Origin: Proales similis
Taxonomy: Eukaryota > Rotifera > Eurotatoria > Ploima > Proalidae
Length of the DNA: 64,000 bases
Assembly (NCBI GenBank): GCA_019059635.1
Contig: JAGVRJ010000007.1
Span: 1,798,001-1,862,000, forward strand
Reading direction: 5' to 3'
The position numbers and the translations under genes are program-made. Each line of letters begins with the position of its first letter. Positions within the stretch are counted from its first letter, which is position 1. The notes beneath the pieces were generated by a model that searched no databases, was not told the DNA's origin, and saw only the letters and a list, made by a program, of their open reading frames with translations. This document shows positions 12,134 to 23,359 of the stretch, in pieces.

Positions 12134-13756
12134 CTAAAGATTAGCGACACCGGTCTCCGCATTGTTTTGTCCTCTTCGTCTGATTCTGGTCTCGGGCTGG
12201 TACGGCTCGGAAACGGAGCCCAAGAACGGAAACAGACGCCTTATCTCGTTTAAATATCTCTTTGAGGAGATCATCAGAATGATCGGATTGAAAAACGACG
12301 ACAAATAGCCGAGCAGCTGAATAGGCACTTTGACACGATTAAATTGTGTTTGCCATCTAAACTTTTCATAAAATAAGGGCAGCAAAAAGAACGGCGTCCA
12401 GCATAGAGTAAAACCGGCGACCATCAGACACGTGGTCAAAGTGACGTTCATGTTTCGCTTTTTAAGCCAAAACTGGTTATAGTTTTCAATATTTTGATTC
12501 ATTACCGTCTCGAGGCTAGGCACTCGAGGACTGCTTGAATTGCTCGCTTGATTCGAGACCGAGCTTGTCTCTTCTGACGCCGAGCCGGTGTCTTTGGCCT
12601 TTTCGTGATCACCTTCGCGCAGTTCAACTTGGTCGGGTGAGTTTTGATTTCGCCTCATCGCCCTGAGCCAGCCAATGTCTAGTTTTTGGCTGCTCGACCA
12701 AATGTGATGGCAGACAAGCCCATACGAGCCAATGACGAGCACATTTGGCAGCACCAGCAGACTCACTGTGTATATGATCGTGTTGCGATTTCGCTCTTCT
12801 TTCGGATAGTCAAGAAGGCCACAGTAGGTGATCTTGGGCCTTAAATTTGGCGGAAAAATGCAAGATGCATTCTGCAAGAAAAATTCCAAGCCACTCAATT
12901 CTATTTCAATCGGACCATAGTTGGACGAGTTTAATAGGCCGATGGTTACCGAGATGCCGGTTGTGATCGCAATCAGCATAAATGTGATCAGATGGCGCCG
13001 ATATGTCTTTGAAAATAAGAACGCAAACAGCGCTCGGCAGAAAATGGCCGGCAGAAGGAGAATACGAAACGAGTCGACCACAAAACAGTCGCCGAATTGA
13101 ATGTACGAGAGCTGTTGAGTTTTGATGGCGATCAAGCGATGAATTGACAGAGCGACCAGGCTGTAGATTGACTGGGTTACTCCGAACGCTTTGAAAAACT
13201 CGCTCGTCTTACAGTCCTGAATGGCGCGTCCAGTTGAGAACAGATATATCTGATAGGGAAGGATGAATACGATTATGACTGCGTGGCCCAATATCAGCGA
13301 CAGAAAGAGCAGATCGGTCAAAGAGTTAAGCGAGGCTATTTGCTGAGTATTGTTGTTGCGGGCTCGCTTTGCTCTTGGCGTTGTTTGAGAGGCGGCGAAT
13401 ATTTTCTTCAGCACGCACATGATCGCCAAATTTCGGTGATGTCTGCCCAACACGACCAGAAGCAAGAGATTGACGCATGTGGCCAGGATGATTCCAAGTA
13501 TGTACATCCAGAAATAGACCTGCTCGAGCGTTGGCCATTTCAGTCCGTATTGCTCGTGTGTGCGTTCAACCCAGCAAGAGTAGATCTTTGTTACACAGTC
13601 GCAAATTGGACTTAAATTAGACGACACAGAGTGCGAACCGCCTTGGCCACTTGAGCCCAATAAATCCGGGCCAAAATTTAGCCCGAGAAACGCGTTTATA
13701 GTATTTTGGCAATATTGATCAGCTTCACAGTCTGCTTCATATTCTAGCCCAGCCAT
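12134..13756 (-). CDS. Class A (rhodopsin-like) G-protein-coupled receptor, orphan
   Basis: This is a 540-residue seven-helix receptor on a single exon. Landmarks are Asn in TM1 (ILATCVNLLLL), Asp in TM2 (SLTDLLFL), Cys182 before TM3 and a second Cys in loop 2 (NASCIF) that could pair, a conserved Pro in TM5 (LLVLPNVLV), CWTPFF at about 452-457 in TM6, and NPIIL at about 490-494 in TM7. The Asp-Arg-Tyr motif at the end of TM3 reads His-Arg-Leu (206-208), and TM7 lacks the Tyr of NPxxY. The long N-terminus carries paired cysteines. Intracellular loops 1 and 3 are unusually long and polar. The ligand is unknown; the general look is of a peptide-type receptor. The gene is convergent with ACE, 44 nt between stops, and no TTTATT poly(A) signal precedes the ACE coding end. 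Confidence 0.85.
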   Translation of the reverse strand: MAGLEYEADCEADQYCQNTINAFLGLNFGPDLLGSSGQGGSHSVSSNLSPICDCVTKIYSCWVERTHEQYGLKWPTLEQVYFWMYILGIILATCVNLLLLVVLGRHHRNLAIMCVLKKIFAASQTTPRAKRARNNNTQQIASLNSLTDLLFLSLILGHAVIIVFILPYQIYLFSTGRAIQDCKTSEFFKAFGVTQSIYSLVALSIHRLIAIKTQQLSYIQFGDCFVVDSFRILLLPAIFCRALFAFLFSKTYRRHLITFMLIAITTGISVTIGLLNSSNYGPIEIELSGLEFFLQNASCIFPPNLRPKITYCGLLDYPKEERNRNTIIYTVSLLVLPNVLVIGSYGLVCHHIWSSSQKLDIGWLRAMRRNQNSPDQVELREGDHEKAKDTGSASEETSSVSNQASNSSSPRVPSLETVMNQNIENYNQFWLKKRNMNVTLTTCLMVAGFTLCWTPFFLLPLFYEKFRWQTQFNRVKVPIQLLGYLSSFFNPIILMISSKRYLNEIRRLFPFLGSVSEPYQPETRIRRRGQNNAETGVANL

Positions 13757-14276
13757 TTTGATTTTAGAGTCAGATAAACAATATTTTGTCTAAAAGCCGA
13801 CTAAAACCGCATTGCTCTTTGTTTAAATGCGATTTCAACGCCTCTTGAAAGGAGACAATGATACTGAGAGCTGTAATCCAACCCACCCAGTCAACCACCA
13901 GCATCTGGTCTCTGCGGGGGAATTTTCAAAGCTTCCACTGGAATCAATAAATTTAAGCATGCAAGAAAAAAAAGCAAGAAAAAAAAAGCGAAATTTAAAA
14001 CCCTGGTTAAAACAGACAGAAAGAACGAGCAGATTTTATTTCTCATCAAGCCTAGATTGATATTGCATGGATTTGGCCATGTTGCGAGACGACGATACCT
14101 CTTTCAAGTGGGGAGAGAAAAAAACGATTACTAATGTCTATTCGTAGGAAAACAAGGATCGACTAAAACAGGCGCGACCATCAAAACGACAATCGGCGTG
14201 TTGGTGAGAAAAATATTAAATAATGAAAACAAGCCAATGAAGAAGAATTGTTTCGTTTTAAATTTCAGGCTATCAG
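13757..14276. other. Intergenic region between GPCR and PDZ scaffold
   Basis: It contains the GPCR 5' flank and the scaffold 3' UTR, with poly(A)-rich runs near 13965-13990. A minus-strand AATAAA (plus-strand TTTATT at 14035-14040) lies about 235 nt beyond the scaffold stop. No gene seen. Confidence 0.5.
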
Positions 14277-17200
14277 TCAAACATCAGTGGTGTTGGTTAT
14301 GTGCTGTACGATCGGAAGCATACTGTGGAGTCGAATGCATTTGGATTTGAAATATCGATCCGTTTCAGAGTCGACCAGGAAAAGGCTTATTTGTCGAGTG
14401 CTAGCAAACGCCTGCGTGATGCGGTTCATCAGCTCGGTAGAATCCTCGTTCTCCACATTCACTCCATCGCATTCAATGATTCGATCGCCTTTTAGAACGC
14501 CGGCCGCCTGCGATGGAGAGTCGCGCTCTACTTTGCATATGACATGAGCGTACTTAAACGACACGCTGCCGTAGTTTTGATCGATGCTTTCCTTGATCAA
14601 CAACGACTCGAACGCGAATCCAAACGCCCGGCTGGCTGGATAGATTTTTATCTTGCATAGGCGGGGTATGAGGTGATTATTGTGCTTGAGATAATCCGAA
14701 TATGAAAAGGCAAGTGCGTCGTCCGAGTTGAGTCGACCCAACATCTCGTGCTCCCTTAGCCAGTTGTAGGCAAAGTCAGAGACCACCAACAAGCGCACAT
14801 AGTTCTTGTGCTCGTATGAAGACTTGATAAATTGAAGCGCCTCGTCGTGGCTCATCGACAGCGTGTTCCTTCCGTTTACCTCAATTATGTAGTCGCCACT
14901 TTCAAGGCCGGCCATGTACGCCGGCGACTTGTAGTTGACGATGCTGATTCGCATGTAGTTCGGAATCAGAGCGGAGCCAGGCTTCGTATGCACCCCGAAG
15001 CCAATATTGGACATTGCGTTTTTATAAATTGCGCACAAGCGCGGCACTGGCTTAAACTGGCTCATCTCGTCCTCGCCTGGTTTGGTCTTGAGCTTTTCAA
15101 GTCCTTTGGTCAACGTGTTCAAGTTCGAGCTGCTTTTACTCAGATGACTGAGACGGGCCTTTTGAGCTGTCGCTTCTTCGTCTAAATGACTTAAATCAGT
15201 CGTAGAGCGGCCGTTCATGGTGCCAAGGTTGGCCTCTGCTCTTGCTCTGTTCGAGTTGGCTACGTTCGGGTTGCCGTAGCTTATAACCGCACTCGGATCG
15301 ACCAAGAGCTTGAGCTTGGCGCGCAGTTTCGCTTCGTTGATCAACTGCACTACTTGCTCGAAAGACTTGTTTCTCACGTCTATGCCGTCGACCTCAATTA
15401 TTCGATCGCCGGTTCGAAGCCCAGACGCCGCAGCCGGCGACTCTGGATCAATTGTGTCGATGAAATAGTCGCCCGATCGAACCCCGCCGCCCACTTTGGT
15501 TATTAGATCGAAGCCGAACTCGTTGTCGGTCGGATTCGGAGACGTTGGATCCAGAATGAGGCTGCACATTCGCAGCACGTTGCCGTCTGCGGTTATATCC
15601 ACTGCTGAACGAGACAAAGTTGATTTAAGACTGAAATTTCCTTGCGAGCGCATGGTTCCGGACGCGGGCACTCGTTTCACGTATCTTGGCGTCGCTTGAT
15701 TATCAGCTGTTGAATCTGCTCTCTGAGTGTGAATGCTCGTCGCTTGGTTGCTTCGCATCTCGTAGTTCTTTCGAGTCAAATCGCTCGAAAATCTTGCCGG
15801 CTGAAAAGTGAGGCCAGTCTCGTTCGACTCGGCCGCTCGAATCAGTGGCACATGAGTTGTGCTGCACTTTTTCAAATTGGGCCAGTCTCGATCGTCAATT
15901 TTCACTTTCAACAGTTTGGACCACTCGTATGCGTAGCGGCTGGCCACCAGCACCCTGAGCGGTTTTGTCTCGCTGAATTCGTTCAGCATTTCGATCGAGG
16001 ACGGGTCTCCTTCCACGTTGGTTCCATTGACGCTTATGATCACGTCGCCTTTTTCGATGCCGGCCTTTTGCGCTGGCGACCCTTCGGCCACTCTGACCAC
16101 ATCGTGGCTGTAGTCGTCGCTTGTGATCACCACTCCCAGTTGACTTCCTTTCGGATAGCCCAGAAATTCGCAGACTTTTATTTCTGGATAGGCGTTTATG
16201 CTCGGCGCCTCGTGTTTCTTCAGCGGGCTCATCTCGACCGGCTCTTGTTGCATGAACCTCGTCGGTTTGGGCGTGGACGCAGGCGAATGGTTTGAATCGA
16301 GATTTGAATCAACGCTGTCGAACGAAGGCCTCTCGACCACCAATAGTTGAATTTCGGCGTCCGGCTTCTTTGCCTGTTCGACTATTTTGCTCACTGTCTC
16401 CGCGTGTGTTCGATTCTCCACACTTTCGCCGTTCACCTCAAGCAAGCGATCGTTTGCTTTCAGGCCGGCCAAATCGGCCGCAGATCCCGGCACCACATCG
16501 TTGATTACGTGCTCGTTTGTGTTCTTCAAACGAGCGACAGAGAAGCCGAGCTCTTTAACATGCTTGTTCTTCTTAATTATACAAATTCTCGGCGTCTGGC
16601 CGCTCGATTCAGCTTGAACTTGGCTGGAGGTAACAGTCGGTACGCGATCGACTTTGAAATCGCCGCTTCTGCCCGGCTCCATAATTGACTTGCTGCTCGA
16701 TCGAGTTAAGGTGCCGGTGGCGCTCGACGAGTTCTCTTCCGGAGTTTGAAAATGCTTGATCGAGTCTTGATTGAGGCGAATGAAATGCGACGGAGGGATA
16801 TTGTTCTCCACACAATAGTCGTAGCCTTCCTTGTTTATGGTTGTCACGGTGAACTGCGCTCCGTTCTCAGGCTTTAGAGAGTCGAGTATGAGATCGGTTA
16901 ACACTCGATTATCGCAATCTTCCACGCACTTGGCGTTCAGTTCGATTATGTAATCGTTTACACAAATGCCAGAAACTGCGGCCGAACTGGCCGGGTCCAC
17001 TCGGCTGACGTAGTGAGCATGCGCGCCTTTCTTCGTCATTTCGAACCCGAGCGGCTCATTCTCGCGTCCTCTCAGGCGACGCAATATGCAGCTTTTAATT
17101 ATAATATTTTTCATTAGAGCGCCCGGAGCAACCGAACGTGTGATTGTGTCCAATGCGCCGGTTTGCTGTTGACGCAGCTGCAGCAGTGTGTTCTCGCCCG

Positions 17201-18074
17201 GCGTAAAGCATTCTTGAATTTTGAGCATCTTGTTTTTCGTGCTGATGTCTATCTTGCGGCTTGTGAGCCAGCGATACGTGATCGGATCGCACACAAGAAT
17301 ATTCAAATAGTTGAACGAAGGCAATGAATTCAACGTTTTGCTCGACACGCTCATGCCAGCGCGGCTTTTTAAAGTGGCGCTTGAGCTCACTTTGTGCTTA
17401 TTGATCATTTTCATCACATAGTCCTTGTTCTTCTGGCCGATTTTTTTCCCGTTTATCTCCATGATTCGGTCATAGGGTTTGAGGCCGCCCAAATGTGCCG
17501 GACTGTTGGGCTCCACGTTGCGCACGATGCATCCTTCGCTGCCGTACTCGACATAAAAACCGTAGCCGTCGTAGTTGGACCAAACAAGCAAGTGACAGAG
17601 ACGAGGCTCGGGCGCAAAGTCGCTGGTCGAAAATCCAAAGTTTGGATTCTCTCTCGGACTCTCGTAGAACTTCATTTGACTCAGCACGCGGCCATCGTCG
17701 TAATCAATCTTTCGTCCGTCTGTTGAGTACTGACGCTTGAATTCGTCGTAAAAGTCGGCATTTATGACAACAAGCTCAACTCGGCGCTCTTTTTTCAGAC
17801 GCTCTTTGATCAGCTTGAGCACTGTGTCGAACTTTTCGTATTCGACCACACGATTGCCGATCTTAAGAAGGCAGTCGTTCGAGTGAACGCCGGCGTAATG
17901 GGCCGGCGAGTCGACGTCAACATATTTGATTAGATGAGGCGCTGCGCCATCCTTGTTCGAATGCTTCAGATTGAGGCCTAGGCCGTCGTAGCCTGACCAC
18001 AAGTGCACCACACATCGGCGTAGTTCTCTTTTGCTGCTCACTATTATCGGTATTTGGCTTAGATTGGACACCAT
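14277..18074 (-). CDS. Eight-PDZ-domain scaffold protein, NHERF/PDZK1-like
   Basis: This is a 1265-residue scaffold in one uninterrupted exon. I count eight PDZ repeats, at roughly 20-105, 155-265, 325-425, 495-580, 630-720, 805-905, 965-1065 and 1137-1237. Most open with the NHERF-type line PRLC and carry the family pattern SPA-x-AGL-x-GDRIIEVNG with LLVV before the last strand. Typical carboxylate loops are GYGFYV, ELGFSV, EFGFDL and NIGFGV. Such proteins cluster channels, transporters and receptors at the membrane. The last residues are Thr-Asp-Val, a class I PDZ ligand, so self-association or head-to-tail binding is possible. The assignment to PDZ scaffolds is certain; the exact orthologue is not. 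The spacing between PDZ units is low-complexity and Ser/Thr-rich. Confidence 0.9.
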   Translation of the reverse strand: MVSNLSQIPIIVSSKRELRRCVVHLWSGYDGLGLNLKHSNKDGAAPHLIKYVDVDSPAHYAGVHSNDCLLKIGNRVVEYEKFDTVLKLIKERLKKERRVELVVINADFYDEFKRQYSTDGRKIDYDDGRVLSQMKFYESPRENPNFGFSTSDFAPEPRLCHLLVWSNYDGYGFYVEYGSEGCIVRNVEPNSPAHLGGLKPYDRIMEINGKKIGQKNKDYVMKMINKHKVSSSATLKSRAGMSVSSKTLNSLPSFNYLNILVCDPITYRWLTSRKIDISTKNKMLKIQECFTPGENTLLQLRQQQTGALDTITRSVAPGALMKNIIIKSCILRRLRGRENEPLGFEMTKKGAHAHYVSRVDPASSAAVSGICVNDYIIELNAKCVEDCDNRVLTDLILDSLKPENGAQFTVTTINKEGYDYCVENNIPPSHFIRLNQDSIKHFQTPEENSSSATGTLTRSSSKSIMEPGRSGDFKVDRVPTVTSSQVQAESSGQTPRICIIKKNKHVKELGFSVARLKNTNEHVINDVVPGSAADLAGLKANDRLLEVNGESVENRTHAETVSKIVEQAKKPDAEIQLLVVERPSFDSVDSNLDSNHSPASTPKPTRFMQQEPVEMSPLKKHEAPSINAYPEIKVCEFLGYPKGSQLGVVITSDDYSHDVVRVAEGSPAQKAGIEKGDVIISVNGTNVEGDPSSIEMLNEFSETKPLRVLVASRYAYEWSKLLKVKIDDRDWPNLKKCSTTHVPLIRAAESNETGLTFQPARFSSDLTRKNYEMRSNQATSIHTQRADSTADNQATPRYVKRVPASGTMRSQGNFSLKSTLSRSAVDITADGNVLRMCSLILDPTSPNPTDNEFGFDLITKVGGGVRSGDYFIDTIDPESPAAASGLRTGDRIIEVDGIDVRNKSFEQVVQLINEAKLRAKLKLLVDPSAVISYGNPNVANSNRARAEANLGTMNGRSTTDLSHLDEEATAQKARLSHLSKSSSNLNTLTKGLEKLKTKPGEDEMSQFKPVPRLCAIYKNAMSNIGFGVHTKPGSALIPNYMRISIVNYKSPAYMAGLESGDYIIEVNGRNTLSMSHDEALQFIKSSYEHKNYVRLLVVSDFAYNWLREHEMLGRLNSDDALAFSYSDYLKHNNHLIPRLCKIKIYPASRAFGFAFESLLIKESIDQNYGSVSFKYAHVICKVERDSPSQAAGVLKGDRIIECDGVNVENEDSTELMNRITQAFASTRQISLFLVDSETDRYFKSKCIRLHSMLPIVQHITNTTDV

Positions 18075-19144
18075 TATTCGTTTGTTTTATTGACGCACTT
18101 CACTATGCAGCTATTTTCATCTTAGTCTATGCTGCAAATAACAGAAAAAGGTGAATAGGATTTCGAAGCTGAAACAAAGAGCCGATTGACATTCAAAACG
18201 ACAAAGTCTTGATTCTCTTTGCTAATGACCAAATAAAAAGTCGCATGTTCAAACATTCAAATATGACTTTTAGGTCGCTAGGGTGAGCCAAAATGAAGCA
18301 AAGATGAAAATCAAAGCAAAATAGAAACGATTTAAAAAAAACATGTTCGAGCGGTGTGATGTGCAAAACTTTGAGTTACGAGTGGTCAAATTGCCACTTT
18401 AAAAATAAAGTGTGCCGACAAGTCGAATAGAAGAGTGGATGGAAAAAGTGATGGAAAAAGCGAGTGAACGGATGAGCAGGCAGGCGAGCGAACAAGCATG
18501 CAGATTCTTAATGCACCTTTATGGGCATCGCTTGGCCCAATCGCGTCTTACTTGTCTCGTGCATTCAAATAAATATTTACTCGTGCTTGAGCCTTGTTTT
18601 CGGCTTGCTCTTTGAATGAGCGCGACCCAAACGAGATAATCCCTGACTGACCAGACACTATTGTCACCATGCAATCTGACTCCGCTAGCTGCTGCCGATG
18701 GTCAAATGCTCGACTCGTGCCACCATTCTTCATTTTCTCTCAATGACAAGAGGCGCGAAAACACAAATACGCATTTATGAACCCATCTTCGACGAGCGTT
18801 TGACACATTCGAACTATACGTGGATGGTGGTCGGTCTTGAGGTGTGTGTGAGATGCATCTCTAGCGATGAGTGGATCAGCCAAATATTAAGGGAGCGAGT
18901 AACATGACACCAGTTAATCGCTGAACGTATTATGTACGAGCAAGTGCGATTGCGCACTGATTTTGATTGATTTATTCTCATTGCCGACGCGGACGAGTAT
19001 CGCCACCGCTCATCCTTTGAATGATTTAATGCGGCAAAGGCCGGCTATTGTGAGCTAACTGCGTCGTTAACCAAAAGTTGCATCCAAATTTCGGAGTCTG
19101 TAATTGTTGCGTTAAAAAATGGCCCAACTCGTTTACAATTTCAC

Positions 19145-19380
19145 GCTTTTTTTTTCTTCTCTCTCTCTCTCCCTCGCTTCTTTTCGCTGCTTTTTTTTTC
19201 GAATATTTCACACTGGCAAGAAAGCCATTACCAACCAACAGGTGTTTGCGCTGTTGCTCATTTTGTTGCTTCTCATTTTCCATTCTCTCATTTTCTTTCT
19301 TTTTCTCTGCCTCCCTCTTTCTGTCTCTCTCTCTCTCTCGCTCCCCCTCAGTTTCGCTCCCTCTCTCTCTCTCTTTCTTG
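19145..19380. repeat. Polypyrimidine (CT-rich) low-complexity block
   Basis: Two long CT-rich stretches separated by about 130 nt of pyrimidine-biased sequence. They create long spurious frames on both strands. Confidence 0.8.
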
Positions 19381-20536
19381 GTTTGCCGTAAACGCTCCAT
19401 TGTGTTTATGAAATTATACAATTCAATTTAAAAGCTCATTTGCCGACTCGAGTCGAGAGTAATGCAGGCAATCATGAGGAGAGGGCTAGAAGTAGAAGAA
19501 CGAGCGAATAAGAAGAAGTTCGTGTTGAATGAAGGCTAGATGAAAAGGAGGCATATTTTAAGATTGGATGACAACCAACAAGCTGCACTACAATTCTATC
19601 CATTGCCGCTTCATTCGGCCCGTAATTTTTAATATTTTACAAACGCTGTGCAAATTAAGTCTCGCGACAGTTTGTGCAAAGATTCTTGTTGTTGTTGTTG
19701 TTGTTTTTCGACTTGAATGCAAACTTCAATCCATTGGCGACCAAGGACTTGGGAGAGAGAGAATAGAACTGAAAGAGCATCGACAACTACATTTGATAGC
19801 CTTGATTAATCAAAATAACAATGGTAAACGGATAAAGAATATTAGAGATGCGTGCTGAACGCGCGAGTTAAGCACAATTTATGTAGATGAAGCCTAATTT
19901 CAACAAGCTCGTCGATTCAATGGTAAATTGATCTGGCCATCGAAGCTGGCCAGTCGGTGCGATGACTTTGAATGAAAGTAGAGAAGAAAAAAAAAGGAAA
20001 TTTCGAATTTAACAATAAAGTACGCTTGATGATCTCGCGCTCTCTATTTGCTCAACTCGGCTCTATTCGAGAGCGAGAAGCAAATATGCGATCGTGGCCT
20101 CGTGAGGCGATCGGCAAACCACTACAAAATGAAATCAAATTGAATACAAGTCGTTGTGAATAGAGGAGGCGGTTCGTGCGGTCGAGCGAGCGGTCGCTTT
20201 ATGCCTATTTGCCTTCTCAATTTAATTTAGCCTGCTAGCCAGGTAAGCAAGCAGCGACTCGTCAGGCAATCGTGTTCAATTCGCATAGAAACGCCGCTCA
20301 AATGAGGCCGTCATGCATCCGAATAAGAAGACCTTAAAGCGAGAAGAAGAAAAACTTTGTTGAATGAATAACGCGCGAATGCGCATGCAAAATGCGATGA
20401 TTGACTCATCTAGCCGTGGGCTTTCAGCCAGTCAGTCAGCCAGGCGTCGATCCAGTTCACATGAGAACTTTTGCGCCAAATGATTTGTGTCTGAGAATCA
20501 ACAGCGTGAATGAAATGTTTTTACTTTGCTGTTTGA

Positions 20537-20563
20537 GTGTGTGTGTGTGTGTGTGTGTGTGTG
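20537..20563. repeat. GT dinucleotide microsatellite
   Basis: An uninterrupted run of about thirteen GT units. Confidence 0.9.
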
Positions 20564-22134
20564 CATATTGGGCACCTTTGAGCTCAAACAAAATATATGA
20601 GAAAAAGAAAAATATATTTGAAATTATGATTAGAGTCTGAGGACAAGCATCTCTAGAAAGGTCGATAGAATAAGCCCAGAGATGGGCGAGAATTTGAAAG
20701 AGTGACTGGCTGAGTGAGAAAGAAAGAAACGCGGGCGAGCGGAGAGCACAAAAGAAGGCGCTCTCGACGAAAAGGAGAAAAGCACCGATTCAAGGTAAAC
20801 GGTCAAAAAGCAGAATCAATTTCTGACTCTGACCTAGATCTCAAGCGAGCACTCGATTGATCAGACCTCTCGAAATTGACACACATCACCTATCCGCGAT
20901 GAAGGCTCTCATATTGTTTGTTTTACATTCTTTGAAACAAAAGGTGCTATCTGGCCCTGAGTGAGCAAACAAATATTTGGCCGCAAAAATAATAACAATG
21001 ATGATGATTTGCATGGACCAAGTAACAAGCTAATCGGTTAATCGGGCCGCTTGATTGTTTGTAGCGGCTCCTCTGACACACTGGCAAACCGTAATGAGCG
21101 ATCTCAGGGCGAGTAGGCAGGTCGAATGGCTGTCGCCTGGGTCAAGTGTGTCACAATCTAGCCAACACAGCATAAACATCCACCTCTCGACTCTCAATAG
21201 CTCCCTTCCCAACATTCTTCCGTACAATCCGTAACGTTTCTCGTATTGAACGTAAAGCGCATAAGCGCAAAATTCAATCAATTTTGTCATTAATGTTATT
21301 AATAGCCCAGATCTGGATAATTTTGATCACATTCTCACTCGTAATCGATTCTCGCCTTCCCCTAGTGAATTGGCTTATTTTGGTCTGGTGAAAAAAAAAA
21401 CACATTGCAATCGGCTACAAATAGGGCTGGTTGGTTCAGCCTTTATTTTCGGTTGCACAATTATTATGATCGCAGCGAATTTCATAGAGCCGCCGTTAAT
21501 CACCACGGCAACGTTTAAATCCGTCGAGAGCTTCTGAGACACAAGGTTAAATCAACTCTGTTTGCTTGTCCTCTTGCTAAGCCCATAGCGGCAAAAGTCA
21601 ATAAAATCCGGCTTTACGCAGTTATAAACAATTATTGTCGCTTTGTGCGTTTTTTTTTCATACAATTTTTATTTTATTTGCGCAAAAATATCACATTGCG
21701 GCCTTAGATGCAACAACAATTTATATTTTCTAATCGCAGCCAAATTGAGTACAACATAAAACTATGCACCGACTGTGAACAAGCACTGCCGGTTCTAATC
21801 CGAGCCGCACAAGGCCCAAGTCACATGACTGAGTGATAAGCCAGCTGCGACAATCTTATCATCACTCAGCCAGCATGCATTCAATATGGGCATAATCGAG
21901 CGCTCAGGTGATTATTCAATTTTATGAATCCCTCCATCTCATTTAAACCATCAAACAGGTTCTTCATTTTGCGTTTGATGTCATCGTTCGCTCAGTCGAA
22001 TTAGTCACAGCATCACACGCTTACACTTGCTCATTTAAAATCATTTGCCGATGCAATTTACTTTCAAATATCGTTAAACCAACGTTTTTTTATTTTTATT
22101 AAACCAGCTACTAAACAGACTCGAAAAGAAAAAA

Positions 22135-23257
22135 ATGGGAGTTCAAAACTATGGCTATTCGGAAGATGTGGTGAATGAGAAAAACGCCAACGCTGGATAC
22201 GGAAGCCAGGGCTATTCGAATCCTGTGACCGCCTATCCGGCCAATCTGAGCTGTAAGTGAGAGAGGACATTTTAAACTCAATTTGATGCACATTTTTTTA
22301 TGAAAATTATTCGAGCAGACCCACAGACAAGCAGCCAAGCCTCTATACCGCAGAATGCCGAAAACGGTCAATGGGGAGACTTTAACGGACTGTCTGACAA
22401 AGCGGTCCGAATAGGATTCATTCGAAAAGTCTACTTGATTGTCAGCATTCAACTGCTCTTCACGTTTGGAGTGGTGCTCGCTTTTGTTCTTGTGTAAGCA
22501 TCATGGTTGAACTCAAACTCTGAGCTCGGTCGATGATGAATGATTGTATCAGGGAGCCGATAAAAAAGTTTGCCACCGAGAACCCAGCCGGCTTGTATCT
22601 TTACATCGCCGCCTAGTGAGAACTCGATTTTACTGGTTTGACACCGACGTCTATTGATGACCATTCTTACTCAAGTGTTGTTTTTGTGATTTTGATGATC
22701 ACGTTCTCAGTGTGCTCATGTACCAAAGGACTGCGAAAAGTGCCCTACAACTACTTGTTGCTGGCTGGAATCGTAAGTTGCTTCAAACTTCGGTTTATCA
22801 ACCTTGCTTCTCACCTGGTCGATCTAAGACCGTCTCGCTCACTTATTTATTGGCAATGATCAGCGCGTTTCACCGCGTCGAGGCAGTCTTGTTCGCGGTG
22901 GGCATCACCCTATTCATCACCGTCGGCATTACTCTGTTCGCAATTCAGACAAAATACGATTTCACTAAAAATTGCATATTTGTGGCCCTCTGCCTCTGTC
23001 TGGCCATGTTTGGCTTTGGAATCGCTTGCGCGATTTCTTCTGTAGCATTCGGATCCTCGAGCATCATGCAAGCGGTCTACGGAGGCCTTGGCGCCCTGCT
23101 CATGTCGCTATTTTTGGCCATCGATACCCAGCTCATAATTGGCAACAAGAAGTACGCCTACCACCCAGAAGATTACGTGGACGCTGCCCTTCAACTCTAC
23201 ATCGACATTTGCTACATTTTCCTCTATCTGCTGCAGCTGCTCGGCTCAAAGAAATAA
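22135..23257 (+). CDS. TMBIM: TMBIM/Lifeguard family protein (Bax-inhibitor-1 fold)
   Basis: This is a multi-pass membrane protein of the transmembrane BAX-inhibitor-motif family, known for calcium-leak and anti-apoptotic roles in ER and Golgi membranes. Five exons: 22135-22252, 22319-22493, 22553-22615, 22676-22772 and 22829-23257, giving about 293 residues. A Gly/Tyr/Pro-rich cytosolic N-terminus (GYGSQGYSNPVTAYP) precedes seven hydrophobic helices. Signatures are VRIGFIRKVYLIVSIQLLFT at the first helix, QTKYDFT, FLAIDTQLIIGNKK with its conserved Asp, and EDYVDAALQLYIDI near the end. The proline/tyrosine N-terminus and C-terminal helix resemble GRINA/LFG1-3 more than TMBIM4. Phases agree at every junction. 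An AATAAA lies about 100 nt after the stop. Confidence 0.93.
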
Positions 23258-23353
23258 ACTCTATTTTTTGTCTAACATGAAGAGCTGTTTGCCGGTGCTA
23301 GTCAACAAGTTTCGACGCTCGCCTTTCGCTTTGGTCACAAAATAACTTTTAAT

Positions 23354-23359
23354 AATAAA
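23354..23359 (+). terminator. Poly(A) signal of TMBIM gene
   Basis: AATAAA 97 nt after the TMBIM stop codon. Confidence 0.55.

Larger units (their letters stand above)
18075..22134. other. Gene-free, repeat-rich 4-kb interval
   Basis: No coding region is supported. The open frames are short or built from simple repeats, for example the Glu/Arg frame at 19026-19421. The interval contains CT-rich tracts near 19145-19190 and 19321-19380, a GTT repeat near 19686-19706 and a GT repeat at 20537-20563. It is flanked by the divergent starts of the PDZ scaffold and the TMBIM gene, so it may hold their regulatory DNA. Confidence 0.55.

Noticed and set aside
19026-19421. A 131-codon minus-strand frame rich in Glu and Arg
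   Set aside because: It is a translation of CT/GA simple repeats; frames on the other strand over the same DNA are equally long.
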